Positions 26,164 to 35,492 of a stretch of DNA of 64,000 bases are shown here, in pieces. This DNA is from Hydrogenophilales bacterium. Lineage in GTDB: Bacteria > Pseudomonadota > Gammaproteobacteria > Burkholderiales > Thiobacteraceae. Position numbers and translations under genes: made by a program. The notes beneath the pieces are model-generated. The model saw only the letters and a list, made by a program, of their open reading frames with translations, ran no database searches and had not been told where the DNA came from. The DNA is taken from NCBI GenBank assembly GCA_016235775.1, contig JACRIU010000044.1, positions 1 through 64,000 of the forward strand, in the 5' to 3' direction. Numbering within the stretch: the stretch's first letter is position 1; the number at the start of each line of letters is the position of its first letter.

Positions 26164-26192
26164 TTGACAAAACGTAGCCGTGTGGCCACAGT
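26164..26192 (+). promoter_or_regulatory. Possible decayed TA promoter
   Basis: TTGACA at 26,164 and CACAGT at 26,187 are separated by 17 nt and followed after 6 nt by the toxin-remnant ATG. The layout mirrors the promoters at 41,691-41,729 and 62,095-62,124. The -10 match is poor, so this is tentative. Confidence 0.35.
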
Positions 26193-26198
26193 AAGTTC

Positions 26199-26490
26199 AT
26201 GATCGAAATTCGTAAGACTGATATTTTCGCTCAATGACTCGACAATCTGCGCAACATTCAGGCAAGGGCAAGAATCCAAGCCCGAATCGAGCGCTTAGCG
26301 GCGGGGGAATCCCGGGGATGTCGAGCCGGTCGGTGAAGGCGTGTCGGAATTGCGAATCGACTACGGGCCGGGTTACCGGGTGTATTTCAAGAAACGCGGA
26401 CGGGAGCTGATCATTCTCCTGGCCGGTGGCGACAAGCGCACACAAGCCAAAGACATTAAAGCGGCCTTGCGCCTCGCACGTAACCTTTAG
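26199..26490 (+). pseudogene. Decayed HigB/RelE-type toxin gene
   Basis: Conceptual translation gives M-I-E-I-R-K-T-D-I-F-A-Q, a TGA stop where the family has Trp, then L-D-N-L-R-N-I-Q-A-R-A-R-I. A frameshift occurs near 26,303, within a GC-rich stretch. After it the frame resumes with 'GDVEPVGEGVSELRIDYG' and 'GYRVYFKKRGRELIILL' to a TAG at 26,488. This is the addiction-module killer family related to RelE/HigB. With a nonsense mutation and a frameshift it cannot make toxin. The antitoxin gene 11 nt downstream is intact. Confidence 0.85.
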
Positions 26491-26501
26491 GAGCACACTG
26501 C

Positions 26502-26801
26502 ATGGGTAAAACTGCGACAACGCGTTATGACGTAGCCGAGCATCTCAGAACCCCGGAGGAAATGGCGGCTTATCTGGAGGCGTGCCTTGCAGAGGCGGAC
26601 GGTGATGCGGCATTCATTGCCAAGGCGCTGGGCGATATTGCGCGCGCCAAAGGCATGACGCAGGTAGCACGGGATGCCGGGCTGTCGCGCGAAAGCCTTT
26701 ATAAAGCGCTTTCCGGCGAACGTAGCCCCGACTTCGACACCATCCTCAGAGTCGTTGCGGCGCTAGGGCTGACGTTACATGCCGAAGCCAGTCATGGCTG
26801 A
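26502..26801 (+). CDS. HigA-like HTH antitoxin (orphan)
   Basis: The 99-residue protein matches the XRE-type addiction-module antidote family. 'YDVAEHLRTPEEMAAYLEACL' is followed by a helix-turn-helix around 'MTQVARDAGLSRESLYKALSGERSPDF'. Such antitoxins bind the toxin and repress their own operon. Here the toxin frame upstream is broken by a stop and a frameshift, so the antitoxin survives alone. It might still protect against related toxins or act as a local repressor in the liv operon. Confidence 0.88.
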   Translation: MGKTATTRYDVAEHLRTPEEMAAYLEACLAEADGDAAFIAKALGDIARAKGMTQVARDAGLSRESLYKALSGERSPDFDTILRVVAALGLTLHAEASHG

Positions 26802-26850
26802 TCCGCGCAACACTCTACGACAGCATAAATTGTGGAATTAAAAAACGCTT

Positions 26851-26975
26851 CACCACGGAGGTCGCAGAGTACACGGAGGAAAAACGTTATAGGGAACCGA
26901 GGTTACTTAGCGATGCTTAGCGATAAAAATGCTGTTTGCCTTTCCTCCGTGTACTCAGCGTCCTCTGCGGTTCAA
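26851..26975. repeat. CAGAG-type paired inverted repeat, copy B
   Basis: The left arm CACCACGGAGGTCGCAGAG... and the right arm ...GTCCTCTGCGGTTCAAGG are inverted imperfect copies ~55 nt apart. The element ends 15 nt before the livM start. It lies inside the liv operon and separates the antitoxin gene from livM, so transcripts would contain a long hairpin here. Confidence 0.85.
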
Positions 26976-26989
26976 GGTTTTTCACACGC

Positions 26990-28075
26990 ATGACCACCCC
27001 ACTCACCCGTAAACCCTGGCTCGGCCTGCTGCTCATCGCTGCGGCGCTGATCGCAGCACCCTTCCTGGTGCAGGCAAGCCTCGGCACCTATTGGGTGCGC
27101 ATCCTCGATCTGACCTTGCTCTACATCATGCTCGCGCTCGGGCTCAATATCGTGGTGGGTTATGCGGGTCTGCTCGATCTTGGTTATGTCGCGTTTTATG
27201 CCGTGGGCGCGTATCTGTATGCGCTGCTCGCTTCGCCGCACTTCGGTTTGCATTTGCCGTTCTGGCTGCTGCTGCCATTGGGTGCATTGGTGGCCGGTTT
27301 ATTTGGGGTACTACTCGGTGCACCCACGCTACGGCTGCGCGGCGATTATCTCGCCATCGTGACGCTCGGTTTCGGTGAGATCATTCGCATTTTCATTACC
27401 AATCTCGATCGGCCGCTGAATATCACCAACGGGCCGCAGGGCATCAACCTGATCGATCCGATTGCTATCGGCAGCTTTTCTTTTGCGCGGCCGCAGGCGC
27501 TGTTCGACATCAACAGCGTGCAAGCTTATTACTATCTGTTTCTCGCGCTGACCTTGCTCATCATGCTTGTCTGCCTGCGTTTACAAGATTCGCGTATCGG
27601 CCGCGCTTGGGTGGCGATCCGCGAGGATGAAACCGCGGCCGAGGCGATGGGGATTAATACCCGCAATATGAAGTTACTCGCCTTCGCCATGGGCGCGAGT
27701 TTCGGCGGCGTGTCGGGGGGCTTATTCGCCAGCTTTCAGGGCTTCATCAGCCCGGAGAGTTTCAATCTGATGGAGTCGATCATGATTCTGTGCATGATCG
27801 TGTTGGGCGGCATGGGCAATATCCCCGGCGTGATTCTCGGCGCGTTTTTGCTCACCATCTTGCCCGAGGCGCTGCGCTATGCCGGCGACTTGCAGCGTCT
27901 CCTGTTCGACCGCGTGCTAGTCGATCCCGCCGATTTGCGCATGCTGTTATTCGGCTTGGCGCTAGTGCTGATGATGATTTTCCGCCCGGCTGGCTTGTGG
28001 CCTTCCACCCAACGCCAGCGCGAGTTGGTCAAAGACGACGAGTTGCATCCGGAGCTGTATGACGAGCAAAAGTGA
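26990..28075 (+). CDS. livM: ABC transporter permease LivM
   Basis: The 361-residue membrane protein has the LivM signature 'LNIVVGYAGLLDLGYVAFYAVGAY' and 'LGFGEIIRIFITNLDRPLNITNGPQG'-like sequence. It forms the channel with LivH. The ATG at 26,990 is chosen because the longer frame translates the repeat at 26,939-26,975. It overlaps livG by 17 nt. No strong ribosome-binding site is visible. Confidence 0.95.
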   Translation: MTTPLTRKPWLGLLLIAAALIAAPFLVQASLGTYWVRILDLTLLYIMLALGLNIVVGYAGLLDLGYVAFYAVGAYLYALLASPHFGLHLPFWLLLPLGALVAGLFGVLLGAPTLRLRGDYLAIVTLGFGEIIRIFITNLDRPLNITNGPQGINLIDPIAIGSFSFARPQALFDINSVQAYYYLFLALTLLIMLVCLRLQDSRIGRAWVAIREDETAAEAMGINTRNMKLLAFAMGASFGGVSGGLFASFQGFISPESFNLMESIMILCMIVLGGMGNIPGVILGAFLLTILPEALRYAGDLQRLLFDRVLVDPADLRMLLFGLALVLMMIFRPAGLWPSTQRQRELVKDDELHPELYDEQK

Positions 28076-28853
28076 GCACCCGGCGTTGCTGGAAACACGC
28101 GGCTTAAGCAAACGCTTCGGCGGCTTGGTTGCGTTGAACGAGGTCAGCTTCAACATCCGGCACAGTGAAATCTTCGGCCTGATCGGCCCCAATGGCGCGG
28201 GCAAGACTACGCTGTTCAATTGCCTGAACGGACTGTACACGCCGACGGCGGGCGAGGTGCGCTTAGACGGCCACCTGCTCAATGGTTTAAAGCCGCACAC
28301 GGTCGCCGGTCTAGGCTTGGCGCGCACTTTCCAAAATATTCGCCTGTTCGCTCACATGACGGCGCTGGAAAATATCCTGGTCGGCTGCCATGTGCGCACG
28401 CGCGCCGGCGTCGTGGGCGCGATTCTGCGCAATGCGGCCACGCGCGAGGAAGAGAGCGCCATGCGCGACAAGGCGCACGGTCTGCTCAAACTGGTCGGCA
28501 TCGACCGCCATGCACGCGCACAAGCCAAGCACCTGCCCTATGGCGACCAACGCCGCTTGGAAATCGCCCGCGCGCTCGCCACCGAACCAAAATTGTTAGC
28601 CCTGGACGAACCGGCGGCGGGCATGAATCCGGCCGAGCGTGTCGCGCTCGGCAAGCTGATCGAACAATTGCGCGCATCGGGCGTCACCGTGCTGCTGATC
28701 GAGCACGATGTGAAATGGGTCATGGGCCTGTGCGATCGCGTCGCGGTGCTGGACTACGGCGAGAAGATTGCCGAGGGGATGCCGAGCGAAGTGCAGCGCG
28801 ATCCAAAAGTGATTGAGGCGTATCTCGGAGGCAGCCTTGCCGAGCCTGCTTGA
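28059..28853 (+). CDS. livG: ABC transporter ATPase LivG
   Basis: The 264-residue nucleotide-binding subunit has Walker A GPNGAGKTT, the LivG-type signature 'LPYGDQRRLEIARAL' and Walker B 'LLALDEPAAGMN'. It powers uptake with LivF at the cytoplasmic face. It overlaps livM upstream and livF downstream, so expression is tightly coupled. Confidence 0.96.
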   Translation: MTSKSEHPALLETRGLSKRFGGLVALNEVSFNIRHSEIFGLIGPNGAGKTTLFNCLNGLYTPTAGEVRLDGHLLNGLKPHTVAGLGLARTFQNIRLFAHMTALENILVGCHVRTRAGVVGAILRNAATREEESAMRDKAHGLLKLVGIDRHARAQAKHLPYGDQRRLEIARALATEPKLLALDEPAAGMNPAERVALGKLIEQLRASGVTVLLIEHDVKWVMGLCDRVAVLDYGEKIAEGMPSEVQRDPKVIEAYLGGSLAEPA

Positions 28854-29547
28854 AGCGCGCAATTTAACCGTCGCTTATGGCGGCATCAAAGCGGTGAAAG
28901 ACGCCTCCTTTGAAATCAACGAAGGAGAGTTGGTGTGTTTTATCGGCGCGAATGGCGCGGGTAAATCATCGCTCTTGAAAGCGCTATGCGGCATGGCGCC
29001 CGCCACGCACGGCGCTGTGCATTTTCAAAACCAATCCATCACGCACTTGCCTGCTCACGAAATCGTGCGCCGGGGCATCGCATTGGTCCCCGAGGGCCGC
29101 GGCATCTTCAGCCGCATGACGGTGAAAGAAAACCTGGAAATGGGCGCTTATGCCCGCAACGATCCATCGATCAACGAGGACATGGGAAAATCCTTTGCGC
29201 TGTTCCCGCGCCTGAAGGAACGTTTGCGGCAACAAGCGGGCACCCTCTCCGGCGGCGAACAGCAAATGCTCGCCATCGCCCGCGCATTGATGGGCCGGCC
29301 CAAATTATTGTTGCTGGATGAACCCAGCATGGGGCTCGCACCGCTCATGGTGCAAAAAATATTCGAGACGATCCGCGATGTGTCCAAAGCGGGCATGACG
29401 ATTTTGCTGGTGGAGCAAAACGCCAAGCTCGCGCTGGAAGTCAGCCAGCGCGGCTATGTGATGGAGAGTGGGGAAATCACCCTGACCGATTATGCCGTAG
29501 CACTCGCGGCCAACCCCGAGGTGCGGCGTGCTTACTTGGGCGAATAG
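28837..29547 (+). CDS. livF: ABC transporter ATPase LivF
   Basis: The 236-residue subunit has Walker A GANGAGKSS, signature 'LSGGEQQMLAIARAL' and Walker B 'LLLLDEPSMGL'. The TTG at 28,837 is preferred: a GGAGG lies 5-6 nt upstream, and LivF proteins start just before 'LLEARNLTVAYGG'. The start overlaps the livG stop by 17 nt. It is the last gene of the liv operon, which converges on the efflux operon. Confidence 0.95.
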   Translation: MPSLLEARNLTVAYGGIKAVKDASFEINEGELVCFIGANGAGKSSLLKALCGMAPATHGAVHFQNQSITHLPAHEIVRRGIALVPEGRGIFSRMTVKENLEMGAYARNDPSINEDMGKSFALFPRLKERLRQQAGTLSGGEQQMLAIARALMGRPKLLLLDEPSMGLAPLMVQKIFETIRDVSKAGMTILLVEQNAKLALEVSQRGYVMESGEITLTDYAVALAANPEVRRAYLGE

Positions 29548-29573
29548 CGTTAAAAAACGCAACTCTCTCAACA

Positions 29574-30806
29574 CTATTCATGATCCAAATCCCACACCAA
29601 ATGCGCGTCGATGAGTAACAGGTAGTAATTTTTTGCGGCCCCGGCCCGGGCTGCCAGCGCGCTTTGCGCCGCCGCCGTCGCTTGCCTTCTCGCCAAGAGC
29701 AAGGCCTGCAAATCCGCTTCGCCGAGCGCATACGCGCGCTGCATGAGGCGGGCGTTGTCTTGCATGGCGGCGGCACCCGCTTCAGCCAGTTGCAGGCTGG
29801 TATATGCGCCTTGCGTGCTCGCAATCGCGTTGGCGATCTCCGCTTCTAATTCACGTTTTTTGCTTTCCACTTGCTGGCGCATGACTTCGACGAGTTGCAG
29901 CGATTTTGCCGCGCGCGGGCCGCGCTGCCCGCCTGGAATCGGCATGCTGACACTGAGCCCGGTTATGCGCTCGCGCCCGCCGACTTCCGACGCGGTGTAA
30001 ATGCCGACGGTGGGGTCCGGCAGTTTGTCGGCGCGGGCGCGTTCTGCTTCGGCTTGCGCCTTTTGCAACTGCGCTTGCGCCGTTTTAAGTTCGTCGTTCT
30101 CGGCCAGAATGCGCTCGCGCCAGAATGCGGTGTTTTGCGTGAGCGGCACGGGGGTGGGCCAAGTCTTCACTTCCTGGCCGAGTCCGGGGAAGCGCGCATG
30201 TAAACGCCCCCAAGCCACGGCCGCCTGGGTCTTGGCGTCATTTTCCATGCGCTGCTGTTCGGCCAACTCGGCTTGCGCCAGACGCGCATCCAATTGGGAG
30301 GCGTCGCCGGCGCGCAGGCGTTTTTCCACGGCGCTTAAACTTTCTTGTGCTGACTGGCGGTTGACCCCCGCCAGTTCGCGCCCGCGCTCGGCGGCGAGCC
30401 AGTCCAGCCACAAACTCAGTAAATCCCGCGCCGCTTCGTGTAGCGCTTCGCCGTAGCGCGCCTGCGCTTCTTCTATCGTGGCTTTGCCGATGTCGCGGTC
30501 GGCGCTGGCCTTGCCAGGCAGGCGCAAGGGGCGCTCGATGCCCGCGTTCCATTCCTGGTAAGCCGGGCCTTCCTGCAGAGTACGGCGCTGACTCGATAAT
30601 CTGGCGGTCCACTCATAAGGCGAGCTTTCAAGTATGCCCGCCTCCTGTCGCGCCGCTTCGAGACCCGCACGCGCCGCCGCGACACTCGGGTCTTGTTCCA
30701 GCAAAGGTCGCACCATCTGCGTCGGCAGCAAGCCCGGCATCTCTGGCGCGGCATGAACAGAAAACGCAAGGCCGGATAGTGTAAGGAAGAATAAGCAAGC
30801 GCTCAT
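29574..30806 (-). CDS. TolC-family outer-membrane efflux protein (CusC/CzcC-like)
   Basis: The 410-residue precursor starts at the ATG at 30,806; the longer frame translates a repeat element. A signal peptide 'FFLTLSGLAFSVHA' leads into two OEP-type repeats with long coiled-coil helices ('AARAGLEAARQEAG', 'AQAQLQKAQAEAERARADK'). TolC-like trimers form the outer-membrane exit duct of an RND pump. It lies downstream of the pump and DUF3240 genes, separated by repeat copy C, so its expression relative to the pump may be lowered. Confidence 0.9.
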   Translation of the reverse strand: MSACLFFLTLSGLAFSVHAAPEMPGLLPTQMVRPLLEQDPSVAAARAGLEAARQEAGILESSPYEWTARLSSQRRTLQEGPAYQEWNAGIERPLRLPGKASADRDIGKATIEEAQARYGEALHEAARDLLSLWLDWLAAERGRELAGVNRQSAQESLSAVEKRLRAGDASQLDARLAQAELAEQQRMENDAKTQAAVAWGRLHARFPGLGQEVKTWPTPVPLTQNTAFWRERILAENDELKTAQAQLQKAQAEAERARADKLPDPTVGIYTASEVGGRERITGLSVSMPIPGGQRGPRAAKSLQLVEVMRQQVESKKRELEAEIANAIASTQGAYTSLQLAEAGAAAMQDNARLMQRAYALGEADLQALLLARRQATAAAQSALAARAGAAKNYYLLLIDAHLVWDLDHE

Positions 30807-30820
30807 CCTAAAAACGGCAG

Positions 30821-30953
30821 TTAACCGCAGAGGACGCAGAGGGCGCTGAGGAAAAACAAAGTCATGGCAAGTCATATGGAGCCCCCAGTTGAGTCTGTTT
30901 ATTTTGATTAGCATTTGAATACCTCTGCGTCCTCCGCGTCCTCTGCGGTTCAA
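30821..30953. repeat. CAGAG-type paired inverted repeat, copy C
   Basis: The left arm TTAACCGCAGAGGACGCAGA... (30,821-30,857) is mirrored by ...CCTCTGCGTCCTCCGCGTC... and CTCTGCGGTTCAA (to 30,953). It has the ~9-bp GACGCAGAG period. It occupies nearly all of the gap between the DUF3240 gene and the TolC-type gene. Confidence 0.88.
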
Positions 30954-30968
30954 TCGCCTTTTTTAGGT

Positions 30969-31271
30969 TCACGTGATCGCTCCCGCTTCACTCACCGGCG
31001 TGAGCCAATAGCGCAGCCCCGTTCCGGAAAATTGCGTTCGCACAGCGGCGAGCAATGCGTCTTTGTGCGCGAGGTCTAGCAACACTTGGACTTGTGTCGC
31101 CACAGCGCGGCCCAACACCTGTTCGCCTGCGCTTAGGCGGCCAAAGGCCAAGCCATGCGCGGCGACGGGGGCGCTGGTAAATACCGCCGCCTCGGGCGAC
31201 ATGAGCAACAGATCGAGCAATTTTTCTTCGAGCGCTGGCGGACACAACAGCGTCAAACATAGTTCAGCCAT
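30969..31271 (-). CDS. DUF3240 family protein linked to metal RND efflux
   Basis: The 100-residue soluble protein matches DUF3240, a small family that recurs beside CusA/CzcA pumps. It begins 'MAELCLTLLCPPALEEKLLDLLL'. It overlaps the pump gene by 8 nt and so is translationally coupled to it. No catalytic residues are recognisable. A regulatory or metal-sensing role for the pump is a reasonable guess from the invariant linkage, but unproven. Confidence 0.82.
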   Translation of the reverse strand: MAELCLTLLCPPALEEKLLDLLLMSPEAAVFTSAPVAAHGLAFGRLSAGEQVLGRAVATQVQVLLDLAHKDALLAAVRTQFSGTGLRYWLTPVSEAGAIT

Positions 31272-34200
31272 GGGAATTCTCCTGTTTCGGAAAAGCGAAG
31301 CGCAAATACAGAATCGGCAGCAGCATCAGGGTCAGCGCCGTTGCGGTGATCAGGCCGCCGATGACGACGATGGCGAGCGGGCGCTGGATTTCCGAGCCTG
31401 GCCCGCTGGCGAATAGCAGCGGAATCAGCCCGAACGCGGTGATCGTCGCCGTCATCAGCACCGGCCGCAAGCGCCGCTTGGCGCCGTGGATCACGGCCTC
31501 GCGCAAAGCCATGCCTTCACTGCGCAGTTGGTTGAAATAGCTGACCAGCACCACGCCATTCAGCACCGTGATGCCGAGCAGCGCGATGAAGCCGACCGAT
31601 GCGGGCACCGACAGATATTCTCCGGTGAGCCACAAGGCGACGATGCCGCCGACCAGCGCGAACGGAATATTGCTGAGGATCAGCAAGGCTTGGCGCACCG
31701 AGCCAAAAGTCGAGAACAAAAGAATGAAAATCAACCCCAGCGCGACCGGAATCACAATGCTCAAACGGCTCGCCGCACGCTGCTGATTCTCGAATTGACC
31801 GCCCCAGTTGATGCGATAGCCGGTGGGCAATGGCAGCTTTTGCGCCACGGCGGCCTTGGCCTCATTCACGAAACCGACCAGGTCGCGCCCGCCGACATTG
31901 GCGATCACCACGCTGTAGCGGCTGCCCATTTCGCGGTCGATTTTCACCGGGCCCGCAGCGCGCTCCAAGGTCGCCACACTGGCCAGCGGAATCGTACTGC
32001 CGTCCTTGGTGGTGATGCGCACGGCGGCGAAATCGGCGGGCGAGGCGCGCACCCCTTCGGCCCCGCGCAACACGATCGGCGTGCGGCGGTTGCCTTCGAT
32101 CACCGTGCCCGCGCGCTGGCCCTCGATCTGCATGCGCAGCGCTTCCTGGATTTCTTCCACGCTGAGACCCAGCCGCCCCGCTTGCAAGCGATCCACCACC
32201 ACGCGCAAATACTGCACGCCGTCGTTTTGCACGGTGTACACGTCCTGATTGCCGCGAATGGTTTTAACGATGGTCTCGACCTGGCTGGCGTATTGATTCA
32301 ACTGACCGAGATCAGGCCCGAAAATTTTGATCGCGACATCGCCGCGCACGCCGATGATCATTTCCGACACGCGCATTTCAATCGGCTGGGTGAAGCTGTA
32401 TTCGATACCGGGCAAGCCATCGAGCACTTTGCGTATCTCGTCCATCAGCGCTTCCTTGCTCTGCATGCGCCATTTGCTTTTGGGCTTGAGTTGCAGGTAG
32501 GTGTCGGTCTGATTCAGCCCCATCGGGTCCAAGCCGATTTCATCCGAACCGGCGCGGGCGACGATGCCGGTGATTTCGGGGATCGCTTGCATCAGTGCTT
32601 GATGAATTTTCAAATCGAGCGCGGCGCTTTGTTCCAGGCTGATCGACGGCAGTTTTTCGATGCCGACGATCAGATCGCCTTCGTCCATGGTCGGCATGAA
32701 AGTCTTGCCGACTTGGGTATAGACCCCGCCCGCCACCAGCAACATCACTAGCGCACCAACGCCCACCGCACGCTGGCGGCGCATGGCCCAATCGAGCAAG
32801 GGGCCGTATAAGACCAAGAGCTTGCGCGGCAGCCACGGATCTTCATGCTTGACGTCGCGCAACAGATACGAGGCCAGCACCGGGATCACCGTCAGCGACA
32901 AAATCAACGAACCGGCCAAGGCGAACACAATGGCGAGCGCGACCGGCACGAAGAATTTTCCTTCCAGGTCTTGCAGGGTCAGCAGTGGCAGGAAAACCGT
33001 GATGATGATGAGAATGCCTGCGGTGACCGGCAAGGCGACTTCGCGCACCGCGCGATATACCAGATGCAAGCGCGGCAATTTTCCCGCGCTTGGGTCGTGC
33101 GCCAAGCGCTGCACAATATTTTCCACCACTACCACGGCGGCATCGACCAGCATGCCGATGGCGATGGCGAGCCCGCCCAGGCTCATCAAATTCGCCGACA
33201 TGCCGAAACCGCGCATCAAGATAAAGGTAATCAGCGCGGCCAGCGGCAGCACCAAGGCCACTGTCAACGCCGCGCGCACGTTGCCGAGAAACAGGCCGAG
33301 CAAGATCACTACCAGGATCGTGGCTTCGAGCAGCGCGGTGGAGACCGCTCCCACGGCTTTATCAACCAGTGCGGCCCGGTCGTAAAAAACATTGATCGCA
33401 ACACCTTTGGGCAGCGTCGGTTTGATCTCGCTCAACTTCTTCTGTACGCCTTCCACCACTTTTTGCGCATTGGCGCCTGCCAGCCCCAGCACCAAACCTT
33501 GCACGGCTTCTTCTTTGCCGCTTTGCGTCACCACGCCGTAGCGCGTCAGCGTGCCGATTTTGACTTCGGCCAGATTGCCGAGCCGGATCGGCGTACCGTC
33601 TTTCACCATCACCACCACGGCGCGCAAATCATCGAGATTGCCGATGCTGCCTTCGCTGCGCACCAGCAGCACCTCGTCGCCTTCGCCCAGCCGCCCTGCG
33701 CCATCGTTGAGATTGTTGGCGCGAATGGCTTCCTTGAGCTGATCCATATTGACGCCGCTGGCGGCCATTTTCAGCGCATCGGGCGCCACTTCAAACGCGC
33801 GCACCACGCCGCCGAGCGAATTCACATCGGCGACGCCGGGCACGGTGCGCAGCGCGGGCCGAATCACCCAGTCCAGCAGGCTGCGCCGCTCGGCCAGCGA
33901 CAGACCGCCGCCATCGACGGTGAACATAAACATCTCACCCAAAGGCGTGGTGATCGGCGCCATGCCGCCGCTAATGCCGGCGGGCAAGTCATCCATGATG
34001 CCGCCGAGGCGTTCGCTCACCTGCTGGCGCGCCCAATAAATATCCACCCCATCGTCAAAGTCGATGGTCACATCCACCAAGCCATACTTGGTCACCGAGC
34101 GCAGGATGCGCGTCTTCGGAATGCCGAGCATTTCCACTTCGATCGGCACCGCGATGCGGCTTTCCACTTCTTCCGGCGTCATGCCGGGGGCTTTCATGAT

Positions 34201-34347
34201 GATTTTGACTTGCGTGCTCGATACGTCGGGAAAAGCGTCGATGGGCAATTGCGTGAACGCATACCAGCCGGCCCCGGCGACGAGCAGCGTCGCCAGCAGC
34301 ACGAACAGCCGCTGCGACAGCGAGAATTGAATCAGGCGGGCAAGCAT
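31264..34347 (-). CDS. Heavy-metal efflux RND pump (CusA/CzcA family)
   Basis: The 1027-residue inner-membrane transporter has the HME-RND layout of twelve membrane helices and two large periplasmic loops. The N terminus is 'LIQFSLSQRLFVLLATLLVAGAG'. The TM4 proton-relay motif reads A-I-G-x3-D-A-A-x3-V-E-N. This is closer to the monovalent-cation (Cu/Ag, CusA) pattern than to the DFGx3DGA form of CzcA. The ATG at 34,347 overlaps the adaptor stop (TGATG) and has AGGAGG upstream. It pumps metal ions from periplasm or cytoplasm out through the TolC-type duct. The metal itself cannot be fixed from sequence. Confidence 0.94.
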   Translation of the reverse strand: MLARLIQFSLSQRLFVLLATLLVAGAGWYAFTQLPIDAFPDVSSTQVKIIMKAPGMTPEEVESRIAVPIEVEMLGIPKTRILRSVTKYGLVDVTIDFDDGVDIYWARQQVSERLGGIMDDLPAGISGGMAPITTPLGEMFMFTVDGGGLSLAERRSLLDWVIRPALRTVPGVADVNSLGGVVRAFEVAPDALKMAASGVNMDQLKEAIRANNLNDGAGRLGEGDEVLLVRSEGSIGNLDDLRAVVVMVKDGTPIRLGNLAEVKIGTLTRYGVVTQSGKEEAVQGLVLGLAGANAQKVVEGVQKKLSEIKPTLPKGVAINVFYDRAALVDKAVGAVSTALLEATILVVILLGLFLGNVRAALTVALVLPLAALITFILMRGFGMSANLMSLGGLAIAIGMLVDAAVVVVENIVQRLAHDPSAGKLPRLHLVYRAVREVALPVTAGILIIITVFLPLLTLQDLEGKFFVPVALAIVFALAGSLILSLTVIPVLASYLLRDVKHEDPWLPRKLLVLYGPLLDWAMRRQRAVGVGALVMLLVAGGVYTQVGKTFMPTMDEGDLIVGIEKLPSISLEQSAALDLKIHQALMQAIPEITGIVARAGSDEIGLDPMGLNQTDTYLQLKPKSKWRMQSKEALMDEIRKVLDGLPGIEYSFTQPIEMRVSEMIIGVRGDVAIKIFGPDLGQLNQYASQVETIVKTIRGNQDVYTVQNDGVQYLRVVVDRLQAGRLGLSVEEIQEALRMQIEGQRAGTVIEGNRRTPIVLRGAEGVRASPADFAAVRITTKDGSTIPLASVATLERAAGPVKIDREMGSRYSVVIANVGGRDLVGFVNEAKAAVAQKLPLPTGYRINWGGQFENQQRAASRLSIVIPVALGLIFILLFSTFGSVRQALLILSNIPFALVGGIVALWLTGEYLSVPASVGFIALLGITVLNGVVLVSYFNQLRSEGMALREAVIHGAKRRLRPVLMTATITAFGLIPLLFASGPGSEIQRPLAIVVIGGLITATALTLMLLPILYLRFAFPKQENSHG

Positions 34348-35492
34348 CAGCCGCCTCCTTTTTCTTTTTCCGCGAGCCACGCGCCTTTGAGCGCGACGAT
34401 GCTGCTGATGGCGATTTGCTCTCCATCCTTGAGCGCACCTTGCACGCGCACGCGCTGACCGGCGCTAGCCAGCACCGAGACTGGCCGCGCCTCGAAGCCG
34501 TCCGCGCTGCGAATGAACACATAGGCTTGCTTGCCGTCATGCGCGACGGCGGCCAGCGGCACGCTCCACCCGCCCGCACTGCCCGCTGCGGGCAATTCCA
34601 CCGCGACGATTTCTCCGGGGCGCAGCCCATGCGCGCCGGATTCGATCACCGCGCGCAGCGCCAGCGTTTGGCTACCAGCGGAGACCGAAGGGCTGAGGCT
34701 GACAATACGCGCCGTGATGTCGCGCCCCTGCAATTTGAATTTTGTTCCCGGCTGCCAATTCGCAGCCTCGGCAGCGGGAACTTGAATCTCCAGCCACAGT
34801 TGAGCGGTCTGCGCCACATGCAATAGCGCACTGGCTGCTTCCACGCGTTGTCCGGGCTTGACCGCGATGCTGGTCACTACCCCGGCTTGCGTCGCATGCA
34901 GCACCAGGCTGTCTTCCAGCTTGCCCGAGGTCTCAACCCGCTTAATCGCCGCCTCGGGCATGCCGGAAAAACGCAGCGCCGCGCGCGCCTGATTCAAGGC
35001 CGCCGTACTTTCCTGCATTGCAGCCTGCGCTTCCTGCGCCCGCCGCTGCGGAATGATGCCTTCGTCGAACAAGCTTTGTTCGCGCTGCGCGGCAAGGCGT
35101 GCCAGCGTGGCGCGCGTCGCCGTTTGCAATAGCTGTAACTGCAATGCGCCCCAATCAGGGCCGGCCAGGCGCAGCAGCGGCGCGCCACGGCGCACCGCCT
35201 GATTGGGCTGCACCAGCACTTGCAACACCAGGCCGGCTACCGGCGAGCTGATGATTTGCTCACTGTTCGGCGGCGCCATCACTTGCGCCGGAAAACTCGC
35301 CAACACCGCATCGGTTTGACGCTGCAATACGGAAACCTGTATCCCCAGTGCCTGCATTTGCTTGGCGTCGATTTTGACGTTTACCGGCTTCATCGGCGCT
35401 GGCTGCGCCATTTCCGTCTCTGCCGCAAAAACAGCAGCACTCGTTACGCCTAAGCCCGCAACAAGCAGGCAGACCGTAGTCATACGCTTCAT
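34347..35492 (-). CDS. RND periplasmic adaptor (CusB/CzcB family)
   Basis: The 381-residue precursor starts at the ATG at 35,492 with GGGAG 8 nt upstream. A signal peptide ends near 'AAVFAAE'. The mature part has barrel-sandwich segments ('SSPVAGLVLQVLVQPNQAVRRGAPLLRL', 'GVVTSIAVKPGQRV'), an alpha-hairpin and a C-terminal membrane-proximal domain. It bridges the pump and the outer-membrane duct. Met residues near the N terminus (M-A-Q-P-A-P-M) may bind Cu/Ag, as in CusB. Confidence 0.92.
   Translation of the reverse strand: MKRMTTVCLLVAGLGVTSAAVFAAETEMAQPAPMKPVNVKIDAKQMQALGIQVSVLQRQTDAVLASFPAQVMAPPNSEQIISSPVAGLVLQVLVQPNQAVRRGAPLLRLAGPDWGALQLQLLQTATRATLARLAAQREQSLFDEGIIPQRRAQEAQAAMQESTAALNQARAALRFSGMPEAAIKRVETSGKLEDSLVLHATQAGVVTSIAVKPGQRVEAASALLHVAQTAQLWLEIQVPAAEAANWQPGTKFKLQGRDITARIVSLSPSVSAGSQTLALRAVIESGAHGLRPGEIVAVELPAAGSAGGWSVPLAAVAHDGKQAYVFIRSADGFEARPVSVLASAGQRVRVQGALKDGEQIAISSIVALKGAWLAEKEKGGG

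Noticed and set aside
23832-26975. CRISPR-like appearance of repeated CAGAG units
   Set aside because: The units are ~9 bp without unique spacers, are arranged as inverted arms rather than direct repeats, and no cas genes are near.
30807-30953. Upstream extension of the TolC-type protein
   Set aside because: The 49 extra residues are the translated repeat copy C; the signal peptide begins at the ATG at 30,806.
31486-34458. Long plus-strand reading frames (421 and 537 codons) opposite the RND pump gene
   Set aside because: They are antisense to a clear CzcA/CusA protein, are His/Gln/Arg-rich low-quality translations, and lack domains or ribosome-binding sites. They are shadows of high-GC codon use.
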